Source of the DNA: Lingula anatina
Lineage: Eukaryota > Brachiopoda > Lingulata > Lingulida > Lingulidae
Direction: 5' to 3'
Length of the DNA: 64,000 nt
Assembly: GCF_001039355.2 (NCBI RefSeq)
Contig: NW_019775390.1
Location: 274,472-338,471 of the forward strand
In this document: positions 43,818 to 55,298 of the stretch, in pieces
Numbering within the stretch: position 1 is the first letter of the stretch
Layout of the letters: every line of letters starts with the position of its first letter
Translations under genes and position numbers: made by a program
The notes under the pieces: generated by a model
Database searches by the model: none
Seen by the model: only the letters and a program-made list of their open reading frames with translations
Told to the model about the DNA's origin: nothing

Positions 43818-46393
43818 TTTTTGAAATCACAAGTGGAATCCATACACCTCCTTTACAAGATTGACTCAAAAAGTGAAATTTTATAACTCAAAAACCGATT
43901 CATAGATCGTAAATTGGCCCACGGTTTTATGTGTAATATACATTGGCAATAAGAAAAGAAAAGAAAAGTGCTATAAACCCAAGAAAATTTCCAAGAATCG
44001 TGCTGCACAGGAACGTGTGACCTTAAGTCCTATGCCTGTGGGGTGGGAACGCCACTAGATATCGTCTGCACGTGCAGTTTTACCTGTCATGCCGATCTGA
44101 TGACGATGTTTTGAAGATACTGATATCTCTGACGATGAGGTCTTTGGGATGAGTGTTTTGGTAGGCGTCTTATTAACACCCAAATATACAGATCTGCAGG
44201 CAACTAATTCACATTAAGTGTTCATTATCATCTCGTTATGCTTTCTCTCACTAAATCAAGCAATGACTCGCTATTAATGAGTTATAAACATTCGAACAAA
44301 TCCCTCTATAATTATGCCCTGTGGCTAATACACACCTTCTAGTGAAAGTTACGTGGGTACAAGCCGCACACCTTCGAGCAACTTTTCAGCTCACTACAAC
44401 TTAATTGGACAGCGCTTATTCCTCAAAGCTATCACAATATACTTCTTCTACATTTACGAATCGGACCCCGTACTTTCGTGAATTCTTTTCGTGCGGCGTC
44501 TTTGCGGGCGTAGGCGGTGGCTGTGCGAAATCGTATATAATAAAATAATATTAAGAATCACATCATAATAGCATAGCAATAATTTGGGCCCTGATTTTAT
44601 AGCACGAAGTTTTGTAAAGGGCCATTCGCAACGTAACTTTCGTTCTACATGGATCTGTCAAACTGTGCAGGGACTCACGCTGAACACAACCAGATAAAGA
44701 GATTAACATGCCTCCCCCTAGCGTTGAAAAGAATACAGAAAAGATGTTCATTATACGAGTACGTTGGAAATATCAGGAGGCCTTTTTTAATATGTTACTC
44801 TGATTGCATTCAGCGACAGTCCCCTCGGAGTTGGATCGATCTACAAGTACGTGGATCGATAGTTCCATTGGGAATGAGCCCTAGAAACGACTTCTATTTA
44901 GAATGGTGTACAGTAGAGGTTAGGTAGATAGATAGATAGTAATTTTCTTATTCATTTACCAATTGCGAGCAGAATACTATATTCAAATGGAAACACAAAT
45001 AAAACAAAAAGCACATTTCACATGCAACTAACTTTTGGCCTTTCCGTCTCCGACAACATCAAACATTAATAAACATGTACAATGAACGGTACCAGTATAT
45101 GTACGTTTGAAAAATGTCTTGGTTATGGCAGTATGTTCCACAAAGCATATGTTTGCTATTAACCTTGATAACGGTCAGACAATGACAACGACAAACTCTT
45201 GTCGCTCTTGGAGATATATTATATAATAACATAGCAGATAATTGGTGCTTGATTTCAAAGCATGACGTTTTGTTAGTTGACGTGCTGGATTTGACTTTTT
45301 TTTTGTTTTGTTTCCTGTTTTCATCCATTTGTCACTATAACATACACGAATGAGTTCAAATCATACCATAATATAATCTGATATAATGATGATGGTACGT
45401 TTACGTTGAAGATAGGACGGCCAGGCTCGATACAACCTATCTGTATTGGCCGTCTGATTAAAGCTCACCAAAAGCAGCAACATACCCCCCCCCCCCCCGC
45501 CTTTATCTAGCACTACCAGTAGTCGCATTCCTTCTTAGCAGAATGGACAACATTGGAAATGTGGATAGACATATACCTGATGCTATATACGGTTAGAAGA
45601 CTTTTCGAGAATGGTCGAAAAGACTCGGTTTATCTTTAATTGGTACGCACCATAAAAGTCTGCATGTGAGCTGTTGACATTGTCGATAGATGACAAAGTT
45701 ATTTCTTTGAGCAGCAGCTTCTCTAATGACAAGTAATGAAAAACATAATGGCGATGTAGGAGGCAATACACGTCGTTTGGCATGGATTTCTTTATGACAG
45801 TTCTCAAAATAGCCGAGCTCTGAAAGGCAAAACTCGTAAACACGATTAACGTCGGTGCGAGTCTCGGAACAAACAGGGTTTCAGTTGCAAGGGTTATTCT
45901 TCTTTTGTTTGTATTGTGCAATTGTATTATTGGCCGAGTATGTCCACTTCCTTTCCTGCCATTCCACATACATACGTGCGTATGTGCCTGCACGTATGCC
46001 TCTGTGTCCGTGCGTCTGCCCTTCCTTATCTCTCTGTACTTGTTCCCCTATGTGTCTGTATACCCGTCTCCCGCCCACCTCCCTGTGCGGAGGAAAGAGT
46101 GCATGTGCATTTGTATGTATTGTTACATGTACATATTAAGACGCGCCATTCTCGCAAAAGATAATTCTGCAGAATGCATAATCCAACTTGCTGATTCTAT
46201 TTCAACTCTCATGTTATTTTTTAAGCCCCTCCCCTTTATTGTTCCAAACGTCCATGTTTACTTTTTACTTAAGAATGACTTTTCATTGATTTTCTGGTAA
46301 GGGGACTTGTGATGAAATAAAATACAGTTCACGTTCATAATATATCAGCATAATATATGTATCTTGGTGGAGTGGTCTGTTCTTTTTTTTTTT
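43818..46393. other. Intergenic DNA with a short dispersed repeat pair
   Basis: No gene. Segments at about 44540-44630 and 45215-45290 share an ataatagcatagcaataatt / catgacgttttgttag-like pattern. Poly(C) lies at 45486-45499. Confidence 0.45.
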
Positions 46394-46577
46394 AAGGAGG
46401 CCCCATTTATGAACAGTGGACTAATTAGTCCGAGGGTCAAATATGGCGGCCAACTACAAAGCTTGCCGTCTGATCCGCTAATAGACATTGAATAGATATC
46501 CCGTGGGGAAGTATTCAAGTGGGTCGGCCATATTTGATCCTCGGACTAATTATTCCCCTATTCTGAATGGGACCTTA
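46394..46577. mobile_element. Fold-back MITE, family 1 (diverged)
   Basis: Arms aaggaggccccatttatgaacagtggactaa / ttattcccctattctgaatgggacctt are inverted repeats, with inner tcaaatatggcggcc and ggccatatttgatcc. It resembles 12282-12429 in layout but is older. Confidence 0.65.
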
Positions 46578-48647
46578 ATGTACAAGTCCGTGAAAAGCAG
46601 TGTCTTGTACTACGAATATGAAGGTATCGCAAGGGGTAGTGGCATACTGCCTGCACATGTGTGTTTGGTGTTTGGCTTTTTGTTTTCAGAGCCATCCGTG
46701 GTAGAACATTTCACAATGAATTTAAAAGGAAAAGAAACAGCAATGGCCCTAGAAAGGAAAACAAGGAAAGTTTCCGTGTAAGCAACATACAGATTGTTAA
46801 TCAAAGAATTGCAAAACTCACAAAAAGCACCAAGGGACCCCTTTTTTACAGAGGCTTAGCCATATGAGTGAAGAACGTAAAAAAACCTGTTCAAAAAGTC
46901 AGCATTTTTATCAGTCCCATCTTTAATACGTGGGAAGAAAATCACTATAGAACCGGAACAGAACAGCACTACAGTACGGACATTACATACACTTCATCTT
47001 ATCCCCATCTTATCTCATCCATATCTTTTTTTTTCTTTTTCGCATTTTATCATTTGGTTTGCTTCGCATTGGAATGGTTATTCGTTTTGACAATATATGA
47101 CAAAAAAGATATTTCTTTGGAGTGCTTTAAGTCCATTGTCATTAAAACAGAATACTTCGTATATATCTATGACGATGTGGCCAATGCAAATCTACATTTA
47201 CTGGGTATATATGTTCCCTTGGGAAAGAAACCGGCTTAGAAAGAGAAAACAAGGCAAAAACCACAAGGCCTATAATGCTCTTTCACACAAAGCAACGATA
47301 CGTAGGCTATAAACTGTCTAAGCTCAGATATCAACTGTAATTATATTGGTCGTGTGAGGTACGTTTTACAAAATCTGTAATTATAAAGCTATTTATTTTA
47401 TCCTTTTGTAAGAAAATAAAACCCTTTAATTGCGTGGATATACCGGTTTGTATCCTCAGCGGATTTATTTAGCCGACTTATGGAATTAAGTCAACCACTT
47501 TTAAGTGGGCTTGACGTTCTTAGAACGGCTTAAAACGGGCACTGCTAAGCTGACCTCAACTAACAAGCTATCTGAGTTTAATAGGCTTATGGAAGCTTTT
47601 TTAAAGAATCTGTTTCGACAAAAGGATCTGTGATACTGCGAGGTACGTTTTCTTTAATACCCGTCCATTATACACGTTAATACATAGGAGGAACGTATGT
47701 CTTCCAACTAATTCATAGCCCGGCTTATCCCACGCTTCCTCTCGCTGTCTTTGAAAGCGACATCATCTCCATTGGCGTGAGGTTAACTTTTACTGAAACC
47801 AGATTTATGAATTAATTTGCGGTTACGTGAGGCTTCTGCTTCGATATCATGAAAAACGGAAGGCTGGACGGCTGTGTTGTCTCTGAAGACAATGCAGGTC
47901 TCTGGAAATATTAGCCATCACGCTGAATGGAAAGCGTGCAGAAAATTTTGTGTAGGCCTCCATGGTCTTTTGTAATGCAACACATGGTTTCTTGTGACAG
48001 CAAAGTTGACAATAATTTTTCATTGAAAACTGGAAATTCGTGATAATTTCAGGGTGTTTGTGTGTCTGGAGACAAGGCGAGACATTTCGTGCTGCAAATT
48101 AAGACAAAAGGCGTAGCTCGCTTTCGGTTGGTTTCTACTTGCATGGACGACAGAAGACACTGTATCCAATATTTTTGATTGAAACATTCAGTTATTGTTT
48201 TTTTCTTCTTCTAGTGTCCTCCTTGCATTTTGAGTATACTTGACGAGTTTAATTTTTTTTTTCGAGTTCCAAATTCCAAATTCTTACAACTGTGTAACAA
48301 GTAAACGGTTACGCGGTTTGCTTGCATGTCCGCTCAGCTCAAAAATCAATTTTTGAATGGTTTAGTGATATTCATTAAGGCTGTAAAGCGACACCGATGT
48401 CTACTAAAAATATCTATAGTAAGAAATACAAAGGATCTGTCAAATCACTGTCATTCCTCTCCTCCAATTATTCACTTCTTGTTTCATTAACTCTATATGT
48501 ATAGTCGTGCAGAGGCCTTGCGCCACAGAACGACACCATGCCTTAATTATGTGCGGAAGCTATCGTGGGCAGATAGGAAATCGCATTCAAGAATGTCAAG
48601 ACAATGATCACTTCAATTGGTCTCCTCACGGAACCTTCTCCATATAC
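46578..48647. other. Intergenic DNA
   Basis: No gene supported. The open frame at 46868-47239 has a hydrophobic stretch but no start context, splice support or recognisable family. Confidence 0.45.
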
Positions 48648-48835
48648 CCAATGTGACAGGAATGGTAGTCCGCTAGGAACCGTAGTCTGTTCCCCATTAC
48701 TTTGTACAGGTGACATACGCCCCATATACTAGTACTTACCACAATACCGCTACTAACCCTAACCTGTACAAATCATACGGGACCCCAGACTTCCATTCCT
48801 GACACACTGGACGTCCATTCCTAGGGTCATTATTC
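48648..48835 (+). mobile_element. Fold-back element family 3, near-complete copy
   Basis: Left end gtgacaggaatggtagtccgctagg and inner attactttgtacaggtgaca match the reverse complement of 59135-59306. The right end is degenerate (ccattcctgacacactgg). Confidence 0.65.
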
Positions 48836-49306
48836 CTTCCACAACCTTGCTAAATTCAAAACCAACCTCTGGTCGAATAAAAGGAAAGATAATGTTGATT
48901 TTCCATTGACCTGTATAGGAATTTGGATATGGGGATTTATTTTGAAAAAACAATTAATATTTATTTTGTCTAATTTTCTGAGGACGCCTAGTATAGGTCA
49001 CTGAAAATGGGTGGGTTGCTTATTTTGCCGAAATAAACAGTGCAGATATTCTTTTGAGAAATGTATTTTAAAATATGATAGGAGGTCTACACAAGTGCAA
49101 CAAAACTGACGACTGAGTTGTTTTGACTAATCTAATCTCGAAATAGCACAGGTTGACAAAAATCAATCCCTTTGGAAACAAATAACATGAAATGTCAACC
49201 AAAATGATTTCTTTCACACGCAATGTGATATGTCGTGTTTGTCTGCATGGAAGTTTACACACCACGTTGGGAACACGTGTTTGTCAGGTTCCAACGACTT
49301 AGCAAC
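48836..49306. other. Intergenic DNA
   Basis: No gene or repeat recognised. Confidence 0.45.
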
Positions 49307-49579
49307 CCCGCACGAAAATGCAGTAGTATCGAAGTAGCAAAGAAGCATTAACGCAGTAGTGGTGTGGAGCATATTTGCAGTAGTAATGCAGTATACCCTA
49401 CTGCAATTCTACTTCAAAAATTATATATGGTTGTACAGAGGAGGAGCATTACTGCAGTAGATTAGCAGCATGATAGCAGCATGTTTCAAATATGCTAATT
49501 AGCTCCCAATGCGAAGCAGATTTGAGGCACATTTGCAGTAGTCTACTGCGCTGGAGCATCTACTGCGTTTTCGTGCGGG
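49307..49579. mobile_element. MITE rich in CAGTAG motifs, family 4
   Basis: 273 bp with terminal inverted repeats of about 20 bp (CCCGCACGAAAATGCAGTAG / CTACTGCGTTTTCGTGCGGG). The interior is filled with GCAGTAGT/ACTACTGC words on both strands, suggesting subterminal transposase-binding repeats. No open frame; target duplication not clear. Confidence 0.75.
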
Positions 49580-50459
49580 ACGTGTAAACGGTAGCGTGTT
49601 AGCCATGTAGGTTGGTCCCATTGTAGGTCTCAACGGATATATATTATGGTAATATTCAAGAAATAACAAAGTTGAAAGATGAATGTTGGTTCCGTGGATA
49701 CATTTCAAAAGTCACGTTGAGCTCCATGCCTTCCTGCAAATTCCATAAGGAAAACCGCAACTACTCAATTTAAATGTGAAATCGCTTCCTTCTCGTCAAC
49801 ATAAAAGCTCTTCTATGCAATTATACCGTCAAATAGTACAATTATAAATGTATATGAAAATCCTTCTTGTAAACCATATATAAGACAAAAAATGGAAGGC
49901 TTGCAACTTCAGCTCGTCTGTGTAGTGGTTAGTGTGCAAGACTATAAAGTAATTATTCACGAATCGCGCTGTTACATACTTGGGTTCGAGATATACCTCT
50001 GATGTGACCTTACCCTCTTCCACCCACACCTTATTATAGCTTACTGTATATTGGTGTTTTAATGTGTAATATTCTAAGCCCTGTGATTATTACACTTTTT
50101 TATTGTCTCGTTTTTTTTAAGCCTCAAACCGCCAAAATACCAAAGGAATTTTACATGGCATTATATTTCTAATTCTAAAGTGTCTTGGTTTGTTTTAGGT
50201 CCTTTATCCATAAGCAAATTTCCATTTGGGATTATTTTTTTAAATTTCTGCGAGTGTAAATAGTAAAATTAATCTAAGAACGGAGATCCCGTGTTTTGTG
50301 TAAAGTGATTTTCCCCTATTTTAAGGCCTAAGAAGGTCAATGACACACGTCAAAATATGTGTTTACTACAAGAAAAATACAGAAAATAAAATAAATGAAG
50401 AAAAACTATGGGAAGAAAAATGTTGTTTTTGTTACTAAAAATATATATATACTAATAAC
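49580..50459. other. Intergenic DNA
   Basis: No protein gene. Contains the tRNA-like sequence at 49911-50005. Confidence 0.45.
49911..50005 (+). repeat. tRNA-like sequence, probably a SINE head
   Basis: Has a box A-like tgtagtggttagtg and a box B-like gggttcgaga about 58 bases apart, the order of an RNA polymerase III internal promoter. The parts between do not fold into a standard cloverleaf that I can verify, and a pyrimidine/C-rich tail follows. A tRNA-derived SINE or a tRNA pseudogene is more likely than a working tRNA. Confidence 0.4.
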
Positions 50460-50550
50460 ATATAGGACACTAAATGCAATGCAGACGGCGATGTTTTAAA
50501 GTTTAGCACTACTATCGCAATCGTTGTGTTTTGTTTGCCAGGTAAGTTCT

Positions 50551-50699
50551 GGGCTCCGTAACTCGAAAGCATCGCGAATTGCGACCGATCGCAAGCGTCT
50601 CGATTCCATTACTCGGGATTTACTCGCCCCATATAGACCCTAATAGCCTCGATTTAAAAAGCGATTCGCAATTCGCGATGCTTTGGAGTAACGGAGCCC
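50551..50699. mobile_element. MITE with GGGCTCCG ends, family 5
   Basis: 149 bp; terminal inverted repeats of about 35 bp with two mismatches (GGGCTCCGTAACTC...AAGCATCGCGAATTGCGA). It interrupts gtaagttct/tgcaggg. The sister unit at 30750-30770 and the other array units read gtaaattctgcaagg without it, giving an empty site. Confidence 0.85.
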
Positions 50700-50820
50700 T
50701 GCAGGGAGCTGAAAACTACTGTTACCGTTTCCCTTAACTGTCATCTTCCTTTGAAACACGAAAAGCGTACATGTAACATGATGAGTCGTATTTGTGAACG
50801 GAAACGTTTGTATGATTTAC

Positions 50821-50859
<39 letters not shown>

Positions 50860-50937
50860 GGAAGGATTTGGTGCACAATTACAAAAAAGAAAGAAAAGTA
50901 AGATACAAATAATATATTTTGGCAGGGCCGTAGCCTC

Positions 50938-51020
50938 AGAAAAATGCCAGGGGGGGCAGTAAGCGGACACGAGGGGGCGTAGGGGGGAGGGGGGTCCCCC
51001 TGTGTGGAAAATTTTTAAAA
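50938..51020. repeat. Fragment of a dispersed repeat (cagggccgtagcct)
   Basis: Shares its start with 26490-26512, followed by a G-rich stretch. The family is not identified. Confidence 0.45.
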
Positions 51021-52510
51021 ACTGTATGTATAATAGGCCTACTGCATTCAGGTGCATTTTAACTGTTATTTATTGCTCAATCAAAAGTCAAAATTTGTGG
51101 GTTCATTTTGCCATATTTGCACCTCAAATCCCACCACGTGCAATGCAGGCGGCGAAGTTTTAAATATAAACACTACTATCGCAATCGTTGTGTTTTGTTT
51201 ACCAGGTAAATTCTGCAAGGCGTTGGAAACTACTGTTACTGTGTTCCTTAATTGTCATCTACCTTTGAAACATGAAAAGTGTAGCAGGATGAGTTGTATT
51301 TGTAAATGACTCTATGATTTACAGTAGATCAAGATGAGAGACAGAGAGAGAGAAGGACTTGGTGTAATTACAAAATGGAAAGAAAAATAAGATACTAATA
51401 ACATGTATGTATAGGACACCAAATGCAATGCAGAAGGTGATGTTTTACAGATAATTACAACTATCGCGATCGCTGTGTCTTGTTTACCAGGTAAATTCTG
51501 GAAGGCCATGGAAACTACTCAATTGTCATTTTCCTTTAACACATGAAAAACATGGCATGATGAGAGGCGTAAACGGAATTATGTTTTTATGATTTACAGT
51601 AAACGAGAGAGATAGAGAAAGAGGAGAGAGATTGTGTCATGACTAAAACAGTGTTTTATGATTTATTTTCTTTCAAAGAGAGAGAGACAGAGAGACAGAG
51701 AGAAAGAGAGATTGTGTCAACAAACATTTTAACAGCTTAATGAATTATTTTATTTCAAATATCACACTTTGTAAAGAGTATATTTACAAATATGGGAAAT
51801 GGCACTTGCATTTGCTTGGGTGCTCCAGTATTAGTCAACAGAATCACCGATGACGGTTCCGTGCGTCAGTCATTAACAAAAACACTGTAAAACGCACACT
51901 GAAGAAGGCAACATAATGTAACGTTGAATTTTAACTCAGTGCAATATGTATTATTTCATTGTTTTTTGGACTTAAACCTAAAGTGAAGCCTGTGAATACC
52001 GAAAAAGACCGAAGAGGGCCGAGTACGACCAAGGGACCATGCGATGTCCTGTGATACCACTTCGTATTTAATAAAATAATAAGTTAAAAAAATAAGTAAC
52101 TGTTTTTTTGAAAGGGTCTGCACGATGCGTTCATTTAAAATGAATTTTCTTGAGGTTCTGTAACAAAAAAGAACATGGAAAATTAACAGAAAGTTGATAT
52201 AGACGCTTAAGTGCCATAAGTCGGGTCAGACTTGCACCGTCGCTGCCTCTTGTTTCTTTACTGGCGTTTTAAAACACGTCGTTTTTTCTGCAAACCTTTT
52301 GAATTCTTCACAGACACACTTGGTGCATGATCTACAGAGTCGGGCCGGTTATCTAGTCTTGATGTAAATAAGAACCCAAGTTTTTATTGCATAAAGTCGT
52401 TTCTCCTGCCTGGCTCAGTAGGGGGCCTTTCCGTCACGTTTTAACGTTGCGCAACTCCAACGCCATGCCAGTTCCCAGAATCACAGATGATAGTCAGATA
52501 TTGGGTTTAC

Positions 52511-54009
52511 TTATTTCGCCGTCAGAATCCTTTTAAACTCTGAAATTAAGAAGACACAATAATAATATTATGTTTACTTCAAAAAAGCCGTATTTGCATA
52601 ATTGCAACAATACGACACAGAGGTCTTTTAAAAGTGATATTCTTAGATGACTTTGAAGTTAGGCGGTGACGTCAACGGGGACAGGAAAACTAGCAAGAAG
52701 CTTATTTTACACCAGGAAATTATATACATGAGGGATAGCAGGATGAATAGAGAAAGACTACCGAAAGAGGATGTGGGTTTCTTCAGACATTTTCAAGGTA
52801 TTTTCGGGGTTTCTCTTAGACAATATTGTATTCATCACGATATGTTGATGCTAGTAAGGTTTTGTCATCCGGCTCCAAACTCTTATCACGAAATATTGAC
52901 GTTAACTCAGTAGATAAGGGAATTATAGAAAGCGTCTTGTGCAACATTATTTACCTGTAAAATTTACTGTGCCGTCACCGTCAACGTCAGCTTCTTGGAT
53001 CATTTCACGAACCTCAGCCTGGAAAAAACAAGAATAAAGAGGATAAATTTTAAGACTGAATTGATCTCTAATTTACACTGCATATCATTTAAAACATAAA
53101 ATTCCTTAGGCCAACCTCGAAAGATTTTAAACCTATCTAGGCTGCCGTTAACTGATTTTCCCAAATGAAGGGAAAAAATACAGTCAGTTAATTTATCACC
53201 AATTTAATTTCAATACCGAATCTCTACATTCATAACAGTTATGGCCTTAAGCGCTAAGTTTTTTTTTTTTAGTAGTAGTATTTCCACTCCCGAATTACAT
53301 AACACGTATTTTACGGACACTATTCAGACCCGTGAATAGAATTTTAATTTGGGGTGTTTTAAAAATAAAAGGTGGACCTTTTGTATAATATGAGAATACT
53401 TAGACTATTTAGCTCTCCGTCAAAATTCTCAATCTAAAATTTAGTAAAGAAAAATCGAAGTTTTTATACCAGCCACGGTTTGTTAGTGCAGACGGAATGT
53501 TGATGTGATCCAAAATGTCTGCCTCCCCCGGCACCCCTCGACCTTGGCTAAATAGCTGCCGTTTTTTTTTTTTTTTTTTTTCAAGACGTGCTGGCTTTTT
53601 CCCGTCAGATATCTGAATTAAGTATTCTCAATTGTATTTCTAGTCTCGCCAATTTGTTAGCCATTAAACAGATTGCCCATATCGTGAATGGGGCATTTAT
53701 TACTCTCCGATATCGATACCAGTGTGCAATATTAACTCTGCTCTACATTTTCACTATGCTGCTGGCGTTTCAAGGCTGAAAACAGACGCTGTGTACAGCG
53801 CTCGACTTAACAGTTCACTTACATGTAACTCACCTTTGTTATGACTTCTCCTATTTTTGTTAAGACATCGTAAAGTTCGTCTGCGTCTATGTGCCCGTCA
53901 CCGTTTTGGTCGAAAACGTGAAACACGTCCAACAATTCTTTCTCCGGATCCCTGCTTTTGTTTTTTGACATCATACTTAAAAATTCGTCGAATTCTATCG
54001 TTCCGCTTC
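52511..54009 (-). CDS. EF-hand gene, locus B, first allele (5' end missing)
   Basis: Minus-strand exons 53834-54009, 52955-53018 and 52511-52539 (stop 52511-52513). The protein is the same as locus A and the phases are the same. Exon 1 would lie just beyond N 54886 and is lost at the contig edge. It shares diagnostic variants with 55299-57779 (for example the acatgta before the exon 2 donor and catgcc in the 3' UTR) against locus A, so it is more closely related to that copy. Confidence 0.82.
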
Positions 54010-54885
54010 CTGTGGGAAAAAAGATGAAAAAGAAACTATTATAAGGTTTGTAAAAATGATAGATTTTTAACAATAAATATATGGAAAGCAACCCTTAGCG
54101 GATAGTATTTTAACCTAGGCATCTGCACTGTATATCGCCCTGCGTCGTTAAGTACAGTCAGCATATTGTACGTCAGTAAACGCCAGCATGATTGTCTTGT
54201 GATCGTCTGCAGAATACCATTCCAAACCCAATGATACCGAGTGACGCATTTTGCCGTAATTTAGTGGATCTAACGAAGAACATAGATATGAAAGCGGAAT
54301 CTATTTTTGTCTTGCACCTTCAGTCTGGCATTTCATCATACCGTTGAGCTACGCGTGTAGATGCAAAAACGTTTAATAAGAAGATAAATATGTAATTGTG
54401 CTTGGCTAGGTTTATCGGCGATTAAACAAAAGACATGCAGATCGCTATAATTTCAGTTCTTTGGTGCGTGCTGCAGTTTCCCATACGTTTTAACAATGTG
54501 AAAATTGTGACCGTTTTAGATACCTCATAAAACAATGCACGGTGCGTGTTTAACTTCGTGTTTGATATTAGATGACAATTTATTTAATCACGACAATGCT
54601 TGATACATCATCGCTGCGTAGGCGTCAAGCAAAAAACACACGCCCATGTTTGTTACAGTCGATTGTATCAGCAAACAAAACTAGATATTGCCTGTAAAAA
54701 ACTCGTCGACATGATCCTTTTGACATAATATTCAACATAACAACTAACCTATCAATTTTTAAAAAATATATTCTAATTTTTTAAAAAATATATTTTAATA
54801 AATGTTTTAATTGGATAACCTAGAACAAATAACCCCCACCGATAATGCTTCGAGCCACGCATACGTGCACGTTTTCTTTGCCTCA
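54010..54885. other. Intron 1 of EF-hand locus B, first allele, to contig edge
   Basis: Parallels 33836-34690 and 56777-57650. No coding sequence recognised. Confidence 0.6.
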
Positions 54886-54886
54886 N

Positions 54887-55298
54887 CAAGTTTAAAAAAT
54901 AAGTAATTGCGCGTATGTCTCCTTGAAAGCGTCTGCACAATGCTTTCATTTAACATGAATTTTCTTGAGGTTATCTAACGCAAAAAACATGCAAAATAAA
55001 CAGAAAGTTAATAACGCTTAAGTGCCATAAGACGTCGCTGCCTCTTGTCTGGCGTTTTAAGACACGTCATTTTTGCGGGAAACCTTTTGAAATCTTCACA
55101 GACACACTCGGTACATGATCTACAGAGTCAGGCCGGTTGTGTAGTCTTGATGTTAATAAGAACCGAAGTTTTTATTGCATAAAGTCGTTTCTCCTGCCTG
55201 GCTCAGTAGGGGGCCTTTCCGTCGCGTTTTAACGTTGCGCAACTCCAACGCCATGCCAGTTCCCAGAATCACAGATGATAGTCAGATATTAGGTTTAC
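54887..55298. repeat. Start of the second allelic contig of locus B
   Basis: Repeats 52085-52510 immediately after N 54886, including the 3' UTR and AATAAA (55171-55176 on the minus strand). Confidence 0.75.

Larger units (their letters stand above)
50460..51760. repeat. Degenerate tandem array with (GA)n tails, locus B
   Basis: Counterpart of 30686-31660. Long units begin at about 50465 (aggacactaaatgcaatgca), 51130 and 51415, each reading through actatcgcaatcgttgtgt and ttgtttaccaggtaa to a (GA)n tail. The shorter attgtgtca units follow. One unit is split by the MITE at 50551-50699. Confidence 0.65.

Noticed and set aside
45855-46300. Overlapping Cys/Pro-rich open frames near 45.9-46.3 kb
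   Set aside because: Three frames are open together over a pyrimidine-rich stretch, with no splice or motif support for any of them.
53588-53779. Open frame with a membrane-like end ([12 protein letters not shown]...)
   Set aside because: It is inside intron 2 of the EF-hand gene and is not kept open in the other copies.
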